The notes below the pieces were generated by a model, which searched no databases, was not told the DNA's origin, and saw nothing but the letters and a program-made list of their open reading frames with translations. The translations under genes were made by a program, and so were the position numbers. Shown here piece by piece: positions 24,788 through 33,788 of a stretch of 64,000 nt of DNA. The stretch's first letter is position 1, and every line of letters starts with the position of its first letter. Source of the stretch: CAZCDS01 sp964497585 (GTDB taxonomy: Bacteria; Desulfobacterota; Desulfomonilia; Desulfomonilales; Desulfomonilaceae); contig CAZCDS010000021.1 of assembly GCA_964497585.1 (NCBI GenBank), positions 32,778-96,777 on the forward strand, in the 5' to 3' direction.

Positions 24788-26365
24788 ATGATGAGACTCA
24801 GAGATCTGGGACTAAGAACCAAGATCGTGGTTTCGGTTGTCGTTCCCCTCTTGGCAGCATATGCCGTCGCATTAGTCGCGATTTACGGGTACAGGTCGGT
24901 TCGATCCTTGCTGGCTGATGTCCATTCCAGAACGGAGATACTGTTTCTTGCCGGGGAGATCGAGGAGTCGGCGAGGGAGGCCGCCGCCACGGCTCGAACC
25001 GTAGCGTTGGAACAACGAGTTCCCGAACAGACCCGGGAAAAGGCTTTCGCTCAGGCCTCGGAGAAGTTCGCCGCGATCAAAGGGATGCTCAAACCCGGAT
25101 CGGAGGAAAGGAAACTCGTCGCGCAGGCGGAAGAATCTCTCCGGGCATGGCTCGGGAAGAAAGGTGAGAAAACCGGGGCGCAGGAGCACGTCAATGAGTT
25201 CGGAAACCTCATGGCCCAGTTCACCGAACGAGTCAAACGGCTCATCGTGAATGACATGGCTTCCGCCGCGAAACTCGATAAAGCGGTCTCCTGGACCCTC
25301 GTCGCACTGGGTGGGTTGACGGTATTGATAGCGATCCTGGCGATTTATCTGCTCTCAAAGGGGGTAGCCGGTCCGATTAAAAGTCTGATAGCAGCCGCGG
25401 AAGCCGGGGGCAGGGGTGATCTAATCGCGAGTCTTCGAAGGGATCGCTCGGACGAAATCGGACAGCTTGTGAGGTCACTCAACGATCTCGTGTCCAGTCT
25501 TGTGAGCCACAGCGCACAGTTGGCAGAAGGTGTGAACGTCCTTGCCGAATCGGGTGGGCACATCGCAAGCGCGGCGTCCCAACTCTTTGCCGGCGCGTCA
25601 CAGACCGCTTCAGCAGTAAGCGAGACCACTTCCATCGTGCACCAGATGGAACAGACCGCCAAGGTTGTCAATGATACCGCTCGCAACGTTGCGGACCGGT
25701 CCCGGCGCTCGGATGAAGTGGCCGCGGCCGGAAAGAGAGCGACAGCAGACAACGTGGAGCAGATGAGTCTCATTCAGGGAAAGATGGAACTCGTCGGCGA
25801 AGCGGTGGTAGCCCTGAGTAACAAGACCCGGGACATAGAAGAGATCATCGTGGCGGTGCAGGATCTTGCCGAGCAATCGAACCTTCTGGCGGTCAATGCT
25901 TCAATTGAGGCTGCCAGAGCCGGAGAACAGGGCAGAGGCTTTGCCGTGGTGGCCGGCGAGATAAAGACCCTTGCAGATCAGTCCAGGGAGGCAACGGACC
26001 GAGTAACGAAGATCCTACAGGAGATCCGGGCATCGGTGAGTTCCGTCGTGATGGCGACCGAAGAAGGTGGTAAGGCGGTACAGGTCGGGGTTGAACAAAC
26101 CAACGCGGCAAGAAAGGCGATCGAGGATCTGGCCGACAGCATCATGGAATTTTCTCAGGCCGCGGGCGTGATCTTCTCCTCGAGCGAACAGCAGTTCTCC
26201 CGGGTGGAACGAGTCTCCGGCGCGATGAGGGAGGTCGAGGACGCGATGAAGAAAAGCGTTGACGGGACAACGCTCCTCACCGATGAAGCCAAACGGCTCG
26301 AGGAACTGGGGATGACCCTGAAGGATCTTGTGAGTCGAGACAAGGGCCGTGGAAAAAGGGTCTAG
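24788..26365 (+). CDS. Methyl-accepting chemotaxis protein
   Basis: 525 aa. TM1 near residues 15-35, a periplasmic sensing domain to about 160 (helical, Ala/Glu-rich), TM2 near 168-190, HAMP (residues 191-245), then a long cytoplasmic signalling helix bundle. The hairpin tip QDLAEQSNLLAVNASIEAARAGEQGRGFAVVAGEIKTLADQS is the conserved CheA/CheW contact. No CheR pentapeptide is present at the C-terminus (ends RDKGRGKRV). ATG 24788 and 24791 are equivalent. The ligand cannot be inferred. Convergent with the next gene, 39 bp apart. Confidence 0.95.
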   Translation: MMRLRDLGLRTKIVVSVVVPLLAAYAVALVAIYGYRSVRSLLADVHSRTEILFLAGEIEESAREAAATARTVALEQRVPEQTREKAFAQASEKFAAIKGMLKPGSEERKLVAQAEESLRAWLGKKGEKTGAQEHVNEFGNLMAQFTERVKRLIVNDMASAAKLDKAVSWTLVALGGLTVLIAILAIYLLSKGVAGPIKSLIAAAEAGGRGDLIASLRRDRSDEIGQLVRSLNDLVSSLVSHSAQLAEGVNVLAESGGHIASAASQLFAGASQTASAVSETTSIVHQMEQTAKVVNDTARNVADRSRRSDEVAAAGKRATADNVEQMSLIQGKMELVGEAVVALSNKTRDIEEIIVAVQDLAEQSNLLAVNASIEAARAGEQGRGFAVVAGEIKTLADQSREATDRVTKILQEIRASVSSVVMATEEGGKAVQVGVEQTNAARKAIEDLADSIMEFSQAAGVIFSSSEQQFSRVERVSGAMREVEDAMKKSVDGTTLLTDEAKRLEELGMTLKDLVSRDKGRGKRV

Positions 26366-26404
26366 GTGCTCCACGACTCGCCGGCGAACGCTTCCGAAAA
26401 AACA

Positions 26405-27487
26405 TCATCGTACGCCCTGGGAAATGACGGCGTAACCGTACGCGGCAAAAAGCACGGCGGCAATGAGAAGGGCGATCTTGATCCAGCTCCAAGGTCGTTC
26501 ACCCTGAACTTCGCCGGTGCGGGCATTGACCATGAATCTGTAGAGTTCGTTCAAGTATCGATAGGAATTGATCCAGACCGGGAGAAGGAGATGATTGAAC
26601 TTGATGTCCCTGTACTCCGTCTGTAAGGAGTGTATCTGCTGGACGTCTCCCCCGATGTCAGCCCGGATGGCATTGAGGATGGCTGCCTGCATGCGGGCTT
26701 TCCCTACTTCGAAAGCGTCTCGGGGACCGGTCTGATAGCTCTCGGAGAGGAAGCCGCTGACATATCGTTTGTCATAAGCGACAAGGTTTTCCAGGTCCCA
26801 GGGTTCCAGGTTCTCCGCGTACTCCCTCGGGAGGGAGTTGCTTGCCGCCACGAGCACATCATCGAAAGACAGGTTCACCGTGCCTTCAGCCGGATACCAC
26901 CGAATCTTCTGCACCATCCGCGTCTCAGGGACTCTTCTGCCGTTGCGGACGACCATAACGGTGACCGGTTCGAAGTAGTATTCTCCCCGCGCGCCCGAAT
27001 ACCCTGTGGAGGTGGCCGCGTCGTAGGTCCAGTGGGGCATGTAGATGCCTCTGACCCCCTCGTCGGTTCTGGCCATCTTCTTGAGCTTGCCCGGCGCGAA
27101 CCAGAGGCCGTTGATCCAGCGCCTGAACAGCTCGTTCGTTTCCTTCTCCTTTGTGGTGAAGGGCAGCAGGTATCGAGGTTTGATCGTCTTCTTTGAGACC
27201 GCCTGGTCGGGGATTATAGCGGTGGCGCAAAAGGGGCAAATATCAGCGGTCACATTGGGCTGGAGTGTAATCTCTGCGCCACATCCGGAGCATTGTACGC
27301 TGAGTACCTCTTCGAGGTCGCTCTCACGCTCCGTTCGGGCGATGTAATCAGCATAATCCAGCTCCTTGACTTCGGTCTGCTTCTGCTCGATAGGAAATTC
27401 GGAATCACAGTACGGGCATTTCAGACTTGTGGTTCCCGGCTCATACCGCAGATATGCTCCGCACTGCGGACATTCCGTGTCGTTCAT
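26405..27487 (-). CDS. Zinc-ribbon protein with C-terminal membrane anchor
   Basis: 360 aa from ATG 27487 (GGAG 6 nt upstream). Two zinc ribbons at the N-terminus (ECPQCGAYLRYEPGTTSLKCPYCDSEF and VQCSGCGAEITLQPNVTADICPFC) resemble TFIIB-type ribbon proteins. A globular domain of about 200 residues with many aromatics follows (PHWTYDAATSTGYSGARGEYYFE), then one TM helix (IKIALLIAAVLFAAYGYAVI) at the very end. Such proteins are annotated only as zinc-ribbon domain proteins. The C-terminal anchor puts the ribbons in the cytoplasm. Role unknown. Confidence 0.8.
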   Translation of the reverse strand: MNDTECPQCGAYLRYEPGTTSLKCPYCDSEFPIEQKQTEVKELDYADYIARTERESDLEEVLSVQCSGCGAEITLQPNVTADICPFCATAIIPDQAVSKKTIKPRYLLPFTTKEKETNELFRRWINGLWFAPGKLKKMARTDEGVRGIYMPHWTYDAATSTGYSGARGEYYFEPVTVMVVRNGRRVPETRMVQKIRWYPAEGTVNLSFDDVLVAASNSLPREYAENLEPWDLENLVAYDKRYVSGFLSESYQTGPRDAFEVGKARMQAAILNAIRADIGGDVQQIHSLQTEYRDIKFNHLLLPVWINSYRYLNELYRFMVNARTGEVQGERPWSWIKIALLIAAVLFAAYGYAVISQGVR

Positions 27488-27545
27488 ATGCATCTCCGTA
27501 CCACTGCAGCGGCCATGTCCGACCGCTTTTTGACGGCACCGCAAT

Positions 27546-28226
27546 CTATGGTAGCTGAAAGGGCACTTTGATAGGCACGCGCAGTCCACCTTTCGTGATC
27601 AGGACTCCCTGTAACTCTCCCCCGGGGGTCATGTGTCCACGGAAGTGATGCCCGCTGCTGTGGGAGGCTACAATCTGATTCCCCTGTATTTTACCGGTGA
27701 AGTGATACGTGTCTTCCCCTCCCAGGGGCCGGTAGACACGGGCAACCCCTCTCAGCTTATGGCCGAGGCGCTCCACCGCTCCTTTCACCTTCACACCCAT
27801 GAGATTCACGTCGAAGTTTCTTGCTTTCCATCGGAGCGCGGGAGGCCCCGGTGGAGGCGAAGGATACGGAGCGACTTCGTCGGTGGCAAACCTTTTCTTG
27901 GACGCAAGTGAACCGTCGTGCCGGAAGACCTTCACCACGACACCATGGGGTCCGACAATAATTTCCTTCCAGCGCGAGCCGTCAGGCCTGCAGAAAACGG
28001 TCCTTGTTCTCTGGAGGCCTCCGGGGCCCTGCTCCGACTTGAAATCGCAGATTGTTGGACGGGGGTGCGCTCGTACGTCATCTTCATCGCAGACATAGTA
28101 GGAATTGGCGCCTTTCCACACCCATCTGCAGCGGGCCTCGGCCGGGGAAAGGAAATGCCCGGGCATGAGGAGACATGCGACCGCGATCGCGGTCAAGAGA
28201 AAAATTTTGGAAGTTATGCTTTGCAT
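27546..28226 (-). CDS. Hypothetical secreted protein
   Basis: 226 aa from ATG 28226 (GGAG 8 nt upstream). Signal peptide near residues 1-32 (IFLLTAIAVACLLMPGHF). The mature part has an early Cys-containing domain (CRWVWKGANSYYVCDEDD…ICDF…VFCRPDGS), a Pro-rich linker (YPSPPPGPPALRW) and a C-terminal beta-rich domain with repeated G-x-x-x-x-H/G turns. No family recognised. It lies in the same direction as the secreted small protein at 28304-28672, 77 bp apart, and may be cotranscribed with it. Confidence 0.65.
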   Translation of the reverse strand: MQSITSKIFLLTAIAVACLLMPGHFLSPAEARCRWVWKGANSYYVCDEDDVRAHPRPTICDFKSEQGPGGLQRTRTVFCRPDGSRWKEIIVGPHGVVVKVFRHDGSLASKKRFATDEVAPYPSPPPGPPALRWKARNFDVNLMGVKVKGAVERLGHKLRGVARVYRPLGGEDTYHFTGKIQGNQIVASHSSGHHFRGHMTPGGELQGVLITKGGLRVPIKVPFQLP

Positions 28227-28303
28227 GAGTTTCTCCAGGGGGGACGGTGAAGAGGCGGTCGGTGCATCGATCCGGAGCGCCGGCTGAAAAGATTCTGCCC
28301 GTC

Positions 28304-28672
28304 CTATTTGCAATTCAGCGCTCCCGCAGGCACCCAGAATACCCTCTTGTCCTTTTCCGCTCTCACCCTTACCTTTGTCATTGAGGGGTCATCTCCCGGC
28401 TGCTCTTCGAGGGGTTCGACAATTTGGCCGCCCTTCAACGGGAATGCCTCCTTCTTCTCAATAAGCGCCTTCACGAGGCTCTTGAGGCCCGCGCGCTTCG
28501 ATCGATCGGTCGCGGCCGATCGGGCTGCCGCAAGGAAGGCGTCCAATGCGCTGTACGTGGCGAATCCGAGCGTCTGATCGATCGTCGTGCACACTTCAGC
28601 GCCGTGACTGAGGCCGACCGAGCCCACGGTGACAAGCAAGGCCATGGCTGTAAGAAACACTATTCTCTTCAT
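28304..28672 (-). CDS. Hypothetical small secreted protein
   Basis: 122 aa from ATG 28672 with GGAGGG 4 nt upstream. Signal peptide MKRIVFLTAMALLVTVGSVG with likely cleavage at SHGA. The mature part is helical then beta (KVRVRAEKDKRVFWVPAGALNC), with two Cys (EVCTTID and terminal NCK) that could pair in the periplasm. The C-terminal stretch is reminiscent of SH3-like secreted domains, but the match is not certain. Confidence 0.6.
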   Translation of the reverse strand: MKRIVFLTAMALLVTVGSVGLSHGAEVCTTIDQTLGFATYSALDAFLAAARSAATDRSKRAGLKSLVKALIEKKEAFPLKGGQIVEPLEEQPGDDPSMTKVRVRAEKDKRVFWVPAGALNCK

Positions 28673-28934
28673 GGTCCCTCCAGTATTTTCGTGTTTCCCA
28701 CCGGACCGGCGACAAAGGCAAAGCCGTCTTCTCGAATTAAACCATTCTGCCGCTCGCCCAAGACGTGGAGCATAAGCGAATCTCGTGACTCTCGTCAACC
28801 TTCACGCTTTTCGCCGAACGAACCAACTTGTAACATAAATGGAGGATAGCGCCGGGAGAACGCACGAGTGTGTCCTTGAGAAACACATCTCAAACATTAC
28901 CAGCGGGCCGCGGAATGGGTCTCAACAACAGCCG

Positions 28935-29954
28935 CTATCGCCATGTGGGCTTTCCGATAAAGTTCCTCGGGACTTTTCTGGAAAGCCACTCCTGGAACAG
29001 GACGCCTCTGGCTCTGACGGAAGGAAAAAGCGGGAACTGCAGAGGGCTCTTTTTCTCAAGGATCAGATTCGGCTGAAAGGGGACCCTGATGCCGGCGAGG
29101 ATAGCCTGGTAGTACCCTCTGGCATTGTCGCGCCCGTATTCCAGTGTCACAAGCGCTCTATCGTCAGGAGTGGAGAGATCCAGACCTATGCTGCACCCCT
29201 CCTTCCGTTCGACTCCACTCCCCAATCCGTACGCATTTGCCTTGAGTCGAAGGTTAAACTTCTGGAGGAACGCCCGCTGAGTGTAACCGATTTCCGCGTC
29301 CCAGCTTGCGTTAGTGGGGTCCCACGCTCGACCGGTGAGCCGCTCCGCATCAAAGGGGTTCGCGTAATTGTTCACCGTGAAATCCAAGACGCCGTTGGAA
29401 AAGGGGTGCACCGCTGCTTCCACTCCCCAACCCCAGGAATAATCTGATGAGCTTCGAGTGCGGCTTATGTCCGCAAAGGTGTTGATCCCGAACAGGAGAC
29501 GTTCAAACGCGATCCATCGGTATCCGAGGCCGATGGCGTTGTCCCTTCTGCCCGTGAAGATCCGCTGGAATCTTCTCTCGCCGTGGAACTCCAGGAAGAG
29601 GCTGTGATAGGCATCCTGAGTGATCACCGGTCTGAAATCGAAGTACACCCGTTTGTCATAGAGCAACCCGGATGATTCTCCGGGCCGGGATAGAAGCTCC
29701 AAGCCGAAGTCGAGGTTGTCCGAGAGAGACAGACGGTTTGCAAAGAGTTTGCGAAACAATGTCTCGTCAATCGATAGATAGGGCACCCCCCAGGGGCCAT
29801 GCCATGCCGAGCCGGCCACCACGATCTCTCCATTGTCGAGCCTGGAGCTCTGCTGTGCGTTGATCGAAGACGCCGTAAGGAGTACCAGCACCGCGATCAG
29901 CACGGGAGTCCGCGCTCTCGAAAGGTGGAGGCTTGTGATACTTCTAGGTCTCAT
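28935..29954 (-). CDS. Inverse-autotransporter-like outer membrane beta-barrel
   Basis: 339 aa from ATG 29954 (longer frame starts are Arg-rich and unlikely). Signal peptide near residues 10-32 (TPVLIAVLVLLTASSINAQ). The rest alternates polar and hydrophobic residues in strands: DNAIGLGYRWIAFERLLFGINTFADISRT, WGWGVEAAVHPF, LDFTVNNYANPF, ASWDAEIGYTQ. This resembles the intimin/invasin beta-domain (IAT_beta). No Ig-like passenger follows; the protein ends RKVPRNFIGKPTWR. A lone translocator-type barrel, or a porin that merely resembles it, are the alternatives. Confidence 0.6.
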   Translation of the reverse strand: MRPRSITSLHLSRARTPVLIAVLVLLTASSINAQQSSRLDNGEIVVAGSAWHGPWGVPYLSIDETLFRKLFANRLSLSDNLDFGLELLSRPGESSGLLYDKRVYFDFRPVITQDAYHSLFLEFHGERRFQRIFTGRRDNAIGLGYRWIAFERLLFGINTFADISRTRSSSDYSWGWGVEAAVHPFSNGVLDFTVNNYANPFDAERLTGRAWDPTNASWDAEIGYTQRAFLQKFNLRLKANAYGLGSGVERKEGCSIGLDLSTPDDRALVTLEYGRDNARGYYQAILAGIRVPFQPNLILEKKSPLQFPLFPSVRARGVLFQEWLSRKVPRNFIGKPTWR

Positions 29955-30086
29955 TCCCGTCGCCCTTACCCTGTCGGAACGGGAAGCAGGTTGTTTGCGG
30001 TCGCATAGTGTAGCTTTGCCCAACTTCTGCCGGATCGCCGAATATTCCCGTTCACCGGCTCCAGCCTCACGCCGCCACGTGGACAT

Positions 30087-30471
30087 CCATAAATAGCTAA
30101 TGGTACCATTAGGTTACGCTTACCATGCCGACATGTCAATGGAAAAAGAGTACTTCCCGCCGTTTCTCTTCTTTGACACCCGTGGCTGGCATCTGTTCTC
30201 GCGGAATCCGTAAGTTACCGCCTGCATCGCCAGTTGCAATGATTATCACATGGAATTACAGAATTGCCCGCGCCCGGGGATCGATAACGCGTCGAAACGG
30301 GCCGCTCGTCATGGCACCTGAAGAAAAGGCAAAATCCCGTGAGCATATTGGACGCGGTTCGTGACAGACCGTTGAGGCTGGTTGTGGAGACGTCTTTGCT
30401 GCTCAAGAGCGATGGGCGATCGGGATCGGAGAACAGAAAGGCCAGGAATTCACGAGTCCCGGTCAAGAAAC
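30087..30471. other. Intergenic region with perfect palindrome
   Basis: Between the barrel gene (leftward) and the 3' end of the YihY gene. It holds the 16-bp palindrome at 30097-30112. The rest shows no gene, and its ORFs are short and compositionally random. Confidence 0.4.
30097..30112. promoter_or_regulatory. Perfect 16-bp palindrome upstream of the barrel gene
   Basis: CTAATGGTACCATTAG is self-complementary over all 16 bases, 143 bp upstream of the barrel start. It is AT-rich in a GC-rich genome, so an operator for a dimeric regulator is likely. The regulator is not identified. Confidence 0.45.
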
Positions 30472-31410
30472 CTAGCACCCCACGTTGTGAGATTCTTCGC
30501 CGGCGAAATCCTCGTCGACTGTGGCTCTCGATCCGTATCGGCGCGCCCACACCTTGGTCAGTTCCGCGCCGAGAAAGTAGACCTGCGCGGAATAGTACAC
30601 CCACAACAGAAGGATGACCAGCGACCCCGCGGCACCGTAGACGGAAAGCAGAACACTGAGACGGAGATACAATCCGAAGAGATACGTCCCCCCGAAGAAC
30701 AATATCGAAGCGACAATCGATCCCACCCAAACGTCTTTCCATGCGACGCGAGTCTCGGGGATCAGCTTGTATGTGAGCGCAAGCAGACCCGGTACCATGC
30801 CGAACGTCGTGAGCAGGTTCAGCACCTTGAGAACGCCTTCAGGGATGGGATAAAGGTCGGCAAAGAACGCATTGATTGCGGCAAGAACCGTGCCTGCGAC
30901 GACCGACGCAAGAAGGAGTATTCCGATTCCCACGACGAAGATAAAGGCAATGGCGCGTTCACGGATCAGGGTCAGGAAGCCCGATCGCTCCTTGGAATGT
31001 GCGTCCCACATGGTGTTGAGTGAACTCTGAAGCTCGGCAAAGACTGCGGTGGCCGCCACCAAACCGGCGCCAATGCCAACGATGGGGAGTGTCCGCGCAG
31101 TCACCTCGTCCCAGAAGCTGCCCAGGATCATGAAGATGTACGCCGCGGCATCCGGGCTCACGAAGTCCTGGATCTTCTCAATCAGCGCCGATCGCGCGGT
31201 GGCTCGCCCCACGAAGGCTCCCGCAACCGCCAGCCCGATCAGAAGGGCGGGGGCTACCGAGAACGTAGCGTAGAAAGCCAGAGCTGCGGCCATTCTCAGG
31301 ACATTGTCTTCTGACCAAGCCCTGAAAGTCTCCTTGATCACCGCCCAGGATTCTTTCAGCAGACGTGACGCAACTGAGGTTGCCGTTTCGAGGATTCGCC
31401 AGATTACCAC
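30472..31410 (-). CDS. YihY/BrkB-family inner membrane protein
   Basis: 312 aa with at least five hydrophobic helices. The conserved start (WAVIKETFRAWSEDNVLRMAAALAFYATFSVAPALLIGLAVAG), the central LRTFAELQSSLNTMWD-like segment and the C-terminal LLLWVYYSAQVYFLGAELTKVWARRYG mark the YihY/virulence factor BrkB family. The family was once called RNase BN; that function is not supported for it. Start is GTG 31410 with GGAG about 10 nt upstream. Transport or envelope role presumed. Confidence 0.92.
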   Translation of the reverse strand: MVIWRILETATSVASRLLKESWAVIKETFRAWSEDNVLRMAAALAFYATFSVAPALLIGLAVAGAFVGRATARSALIEKIQDFVSPDAAAYIFMILGSFWDEVTARTLPIVGIGAGLVAATAVFAELQSSLNTMWDAHSKERSGFLTLIRERAIAFIFVVGIGILLLASVVAGTVLAAINAFFADLYPIPEGVLKVLNLLTTFGMVPGLLALTYKLIPETRVAWKDVWVGSIVASILFFGGTYLFGLYLRLSVLLSVYGAAGSLVILLLWVYYSAQVYFLGAELTKVWARRYGSRATVDEDFAGEESHNVGC

Positions 31411-31835
31411 CGTATGATCTCCGGGGAGTTCTCTCCCGTTTACAGTTTCCAGCCCAACGTATCAATCGGAAGCGAACCTGGAGCACGTTGACAGTTCCTA
31501 TCATATCGGGGGTGCAATGCAAGGCCATTCATACGCATTCCGCGCCGGAGCCCAACGATCGCGGACCACAGCCGCGCGGCTGGACCCGAAACTCTCCGGG
31601 AGCCTAAAAATCTTGACATGATGAGGCCGGTTCCGTACAAGAAAAGGCAGGTCTTTGTATTGAGGCCGTTCTGCTTTCTGTCCCTGTAATCTTATCTTGT
31701 GTCACAACCCGTCATCGTCTTCTTTTCTGACCGGTATGTGAAATGACCTGAGAGTTTGAGATACGAGCGTCCGCACGCGTTGAGGCGGTATTGGTGCACG
31801 GGTCGTTTGAATTTCGAGATCGCCAGGGGGAACGT
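31411..31835. other. Divergent intergenic region
   Basis: Separates the leftward YihY gene from the rightward barrel-like gene. It contains a promoter at 31613-31641 and, beyond it, a leader of almost 200 nt in which I see no other gene. Confidence 0.4.
31613..31641 (+). promoter_or_regulatory. Candidate sigma-70 promoter for the barrel-like gene
   Basis: TTGACA, 17-bp spacer, TACAAG. Perfect -35 and a 4/6 -10. It lies 195 bp before ATG 31836, implying a long leader. Confidence 0.5.
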
Positions 31836-32834
31836 ATGCGAGGAGTACTCGTCGTCGCGGCGTGGTTGATCGTCAGTCTCGGACTTACCGGTTCAGCGAA
31901 TGCGTGGAAGTTCGCGATGCCGGCCGAGTTCGAGTGGAGTTACCGGTTTCTCAGTCCAAATTCGCTCAACAGCCTTGTCGCACTGCCGGATAAGGACGGG
32001 AAGAACTGGAGCGGGAGCCCGTCGGATCAGGGCCGACCGGGGATATTCCGTTCCGACGGATCCCGTTCCCTGTCGGCTTGCAACGCGAGGTTGACGCTCA
32101 GTCCTTCCTTCGAAGCCGGGCGCTTCGTGCGATTCGGGAGCGAATTCACGGTGCGCAAGCGCAATGCGGATGTCTCCGGGAGGATGGACAGGATTACGTC
32201 CGGCGAGTCCTACCGGGGATTGCCGCCCTTTGAGCTCTACTATCGCGGGCGGCCCGAGAGCAAGGCTCCCGAGTGGAAGGTCGGAGGTTCCTGCGAGCAG
32301 TTCTGGCTCGGAGTTGGACACCGCAACTACGGCGGGATCTGGGCCGGAGCCCGGAAGATGCCCTTCGGCACGGGAGCTACTCTCGGGAGCAGCTTTCGCA
32401 ATGAGATGGCCGTAGCGGAGGTCCCGTACGGACCTCTGACCTTCACCCTCGGAACCGGTGCGGCCCTGCCCCGTAATCTCCCGGATGACGCCCTGAAAAC
32501 GAGGCCCCCTTTCAGCTCCCTGCTGTTCCAAGGCTATACAGGCGCGTACACTGCGGTGACTGCGGTCTATGCCGCCGGGGCCGCTGCCGTGACCGCGGTG
32601 GCGGGCTTAGTCGCCTATCTCATTTTTGTAAAACCTTGGACCGATCCGTACGACCCAAATTGGCCCCAGTGGAAGAAGGACCTCTATTGGGAGAAGAAGA
32701 GAGATGAGTGGGCAGAGGAGCGCAGAAAGGAGTGCGCCTGCAAGCAAACCAAATCAGAGAAGAAGGTCGCCGATTCGAAGAAGAAGGGTGAGTCTGAGAG
32801 CGAGCAAGACAGAGGAACCTTCGCTCTCCCGTAG
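31836..32834 (+). CDS. N-terminal part of a barrel-like envelope protein, ended by in-frame TAG
   Basis: 332 aa from ATG 31836 (AGGGGG upstream). Signal peptide 1-24 (VLVVAAWLIVSLGLTGSANA). Beta-rich residues 25-230 contain several FGSEFTVRK/FWLGVGHRNYGG-type strand patterns. A hydrophobic stretch follows (about 230-260, AVTAVYAAGAAAVTAVAGLVAYLIF) and then a Lys/Glu-rich tail (KKDLYWEKKRDEWAEERRKECACK…). The frame stops at TAG 32832-32834 and continues open in the same frame into 32865-33788, which looks like the missing half. Either a nonsense-disrupted gene or a readthrough product. Confidence 0.55.
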   Translation: MRGVLVVAAWLIVSLGLTGSANAWKFAMPAEFEWSYRFLSPNSLNSLVALPDKDGKNWSGSPSDQGRPGIFRSDGSRSLSACNARLTLSPSFEAGRFVRFGSEFTVRKRNADVSGRMDRITSGESYRGLPPFELYYRGRPESKAPEWKVGGSCEQFWLGVGHRNYGGIWAGARKMPFGTGATLGSSFRNEMAVAEVPYGPLTFTLGTGAALPRNLPDDALKTRPPFSSLLFQGYTGAYTAVTAVYAAGAAAVTAVAGLVAYLIFVKPWTDPYDPNWPQWKKDLYWEKKRDEWAEERRKECACKQTKSEKKVADSKKKGESESEQDRGTFALP

Positions 32835-32864
32835 AGCATCTTCGCTCTGGGAAACGACTATTCA

Positions 32865-33788
32865 GTGAGAGTCAAAGACCGAAAGCCGGTTCATCTGGCG
32901 TTCGCGCGATATGATAGTCGCTACTGGCACGCTGGACTCGGACTGCTCTGGTACACCTATCTCGGGAGCGTCAATCCCGCCGGCCGAACGGATGAATACG
33001 GGAACGGAGACGAGGGTCATGCCGGTATGCAACTGGCCTATTGGGAGTATCACCGGGAGGGGCTGATGGCACGGTTGGAATACGCAACCTTCGGATGGGA
33101 TCTCTATCCCCCCAACAAGCCCCACGAGTTCTGGCGGGGCCACCATGTCTTTTCTGAAGTTGGGACGACGTACGGGCCTGCGAAGGGGTCCCTGATGTTC
33201 GCCTATGCGTCGGGCAATAGGGTGACCGACGAGGGTCGGCACACTCACTTTCCCATTGCTTATAAGGTGTTGGAGCCGTACCAGTCGTTGCTGTTCGAGA
33301 CTTACGGTGGAGGCAACCGAGTCCTGGAAGGTCCGCCGGACCAGCAACACGGAATGATGTCGGACGCTTACGCGATTGGCGCGAGGGTCGATCTCGCTGT
33401 CGCAGCCAACCTCAACCTCTGGGGAAGCGCCCTGTGGGCGTATAGGCTGGAAAAAGAAGGCACCCGATTCGGTGAGTATACACGATTCGGACGGACGGCC
33501 AACCCCGCGCAAAGACACGCGTACGCGGCCCGGAGCGGTAGGGCCTTGATCGCTCCGCCGGACAACTACGGGTACGTGTCAGACTGCTTCCTCGGCTACG
33601 AATTCAACTTCGGCGCTGACTGGCGCATGACGGAGCTTCTTGACTTCAGGCTCAGCGGCGCCTACTGGAGGCCCGGCGGATGGTTTCGAGAGGCCTATCA
33701 GGGATTTGCGGAATCTGATACACCCACCGCAGCCGGTGATCCTCCGTCCGTCGTCGGGATCAGCGGCTCGCTCGTCTTCCGCTTCTGA
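32865..33788 (+). CDS. C-terminal beta-barrel part, same frame as the preceding ORF
   Basis: 307 aa from GTG 32865, which has no Shine-Dalgarno site. The region between the TAG and this GTG is open in the same frame (reads SIFALGNDY), so the true start of this half is probably upstream. The sequence is strongly barrel-like: alternating strands such as HAGLGLLWYTYLG, GMQLAYWEYHREGLMARLEYATFGW and SLMFAYASGN, and a terminal Phe (GSLVFRF), the usual C-terminal signature of outer membrane proteins. Conservation of this signature argues that the segment was under selection until recently, or still is. Confidence 0.6.
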   Translation: MRVKDRKPVHLAFARYDSRYWHAGLGLLWYTYLGSVNPAGRTDEYGNGDEGHAGMQLAYWEYHREGLMARLEYATFGWDLYPPNKPHEFWRGHHVFSEVGTTYGPAKGSLMFAYASGNRVTDEGRHTHFPIAYKVLEPYQSLLFETYGGGNRVLEGPPDQQHGMMSDAYAIGARVDLAVAANLNLWGSALWAYRLEKEGTRFGEYTRFGRTANPAQRHAYAARSGRALIAPPDNYGYVSDCFLGYEFNFGADWRMTELLDFRLSGAYWRPGGWFREAYQGFAESDTPTAAGDPPSVVGISGSLVFRF

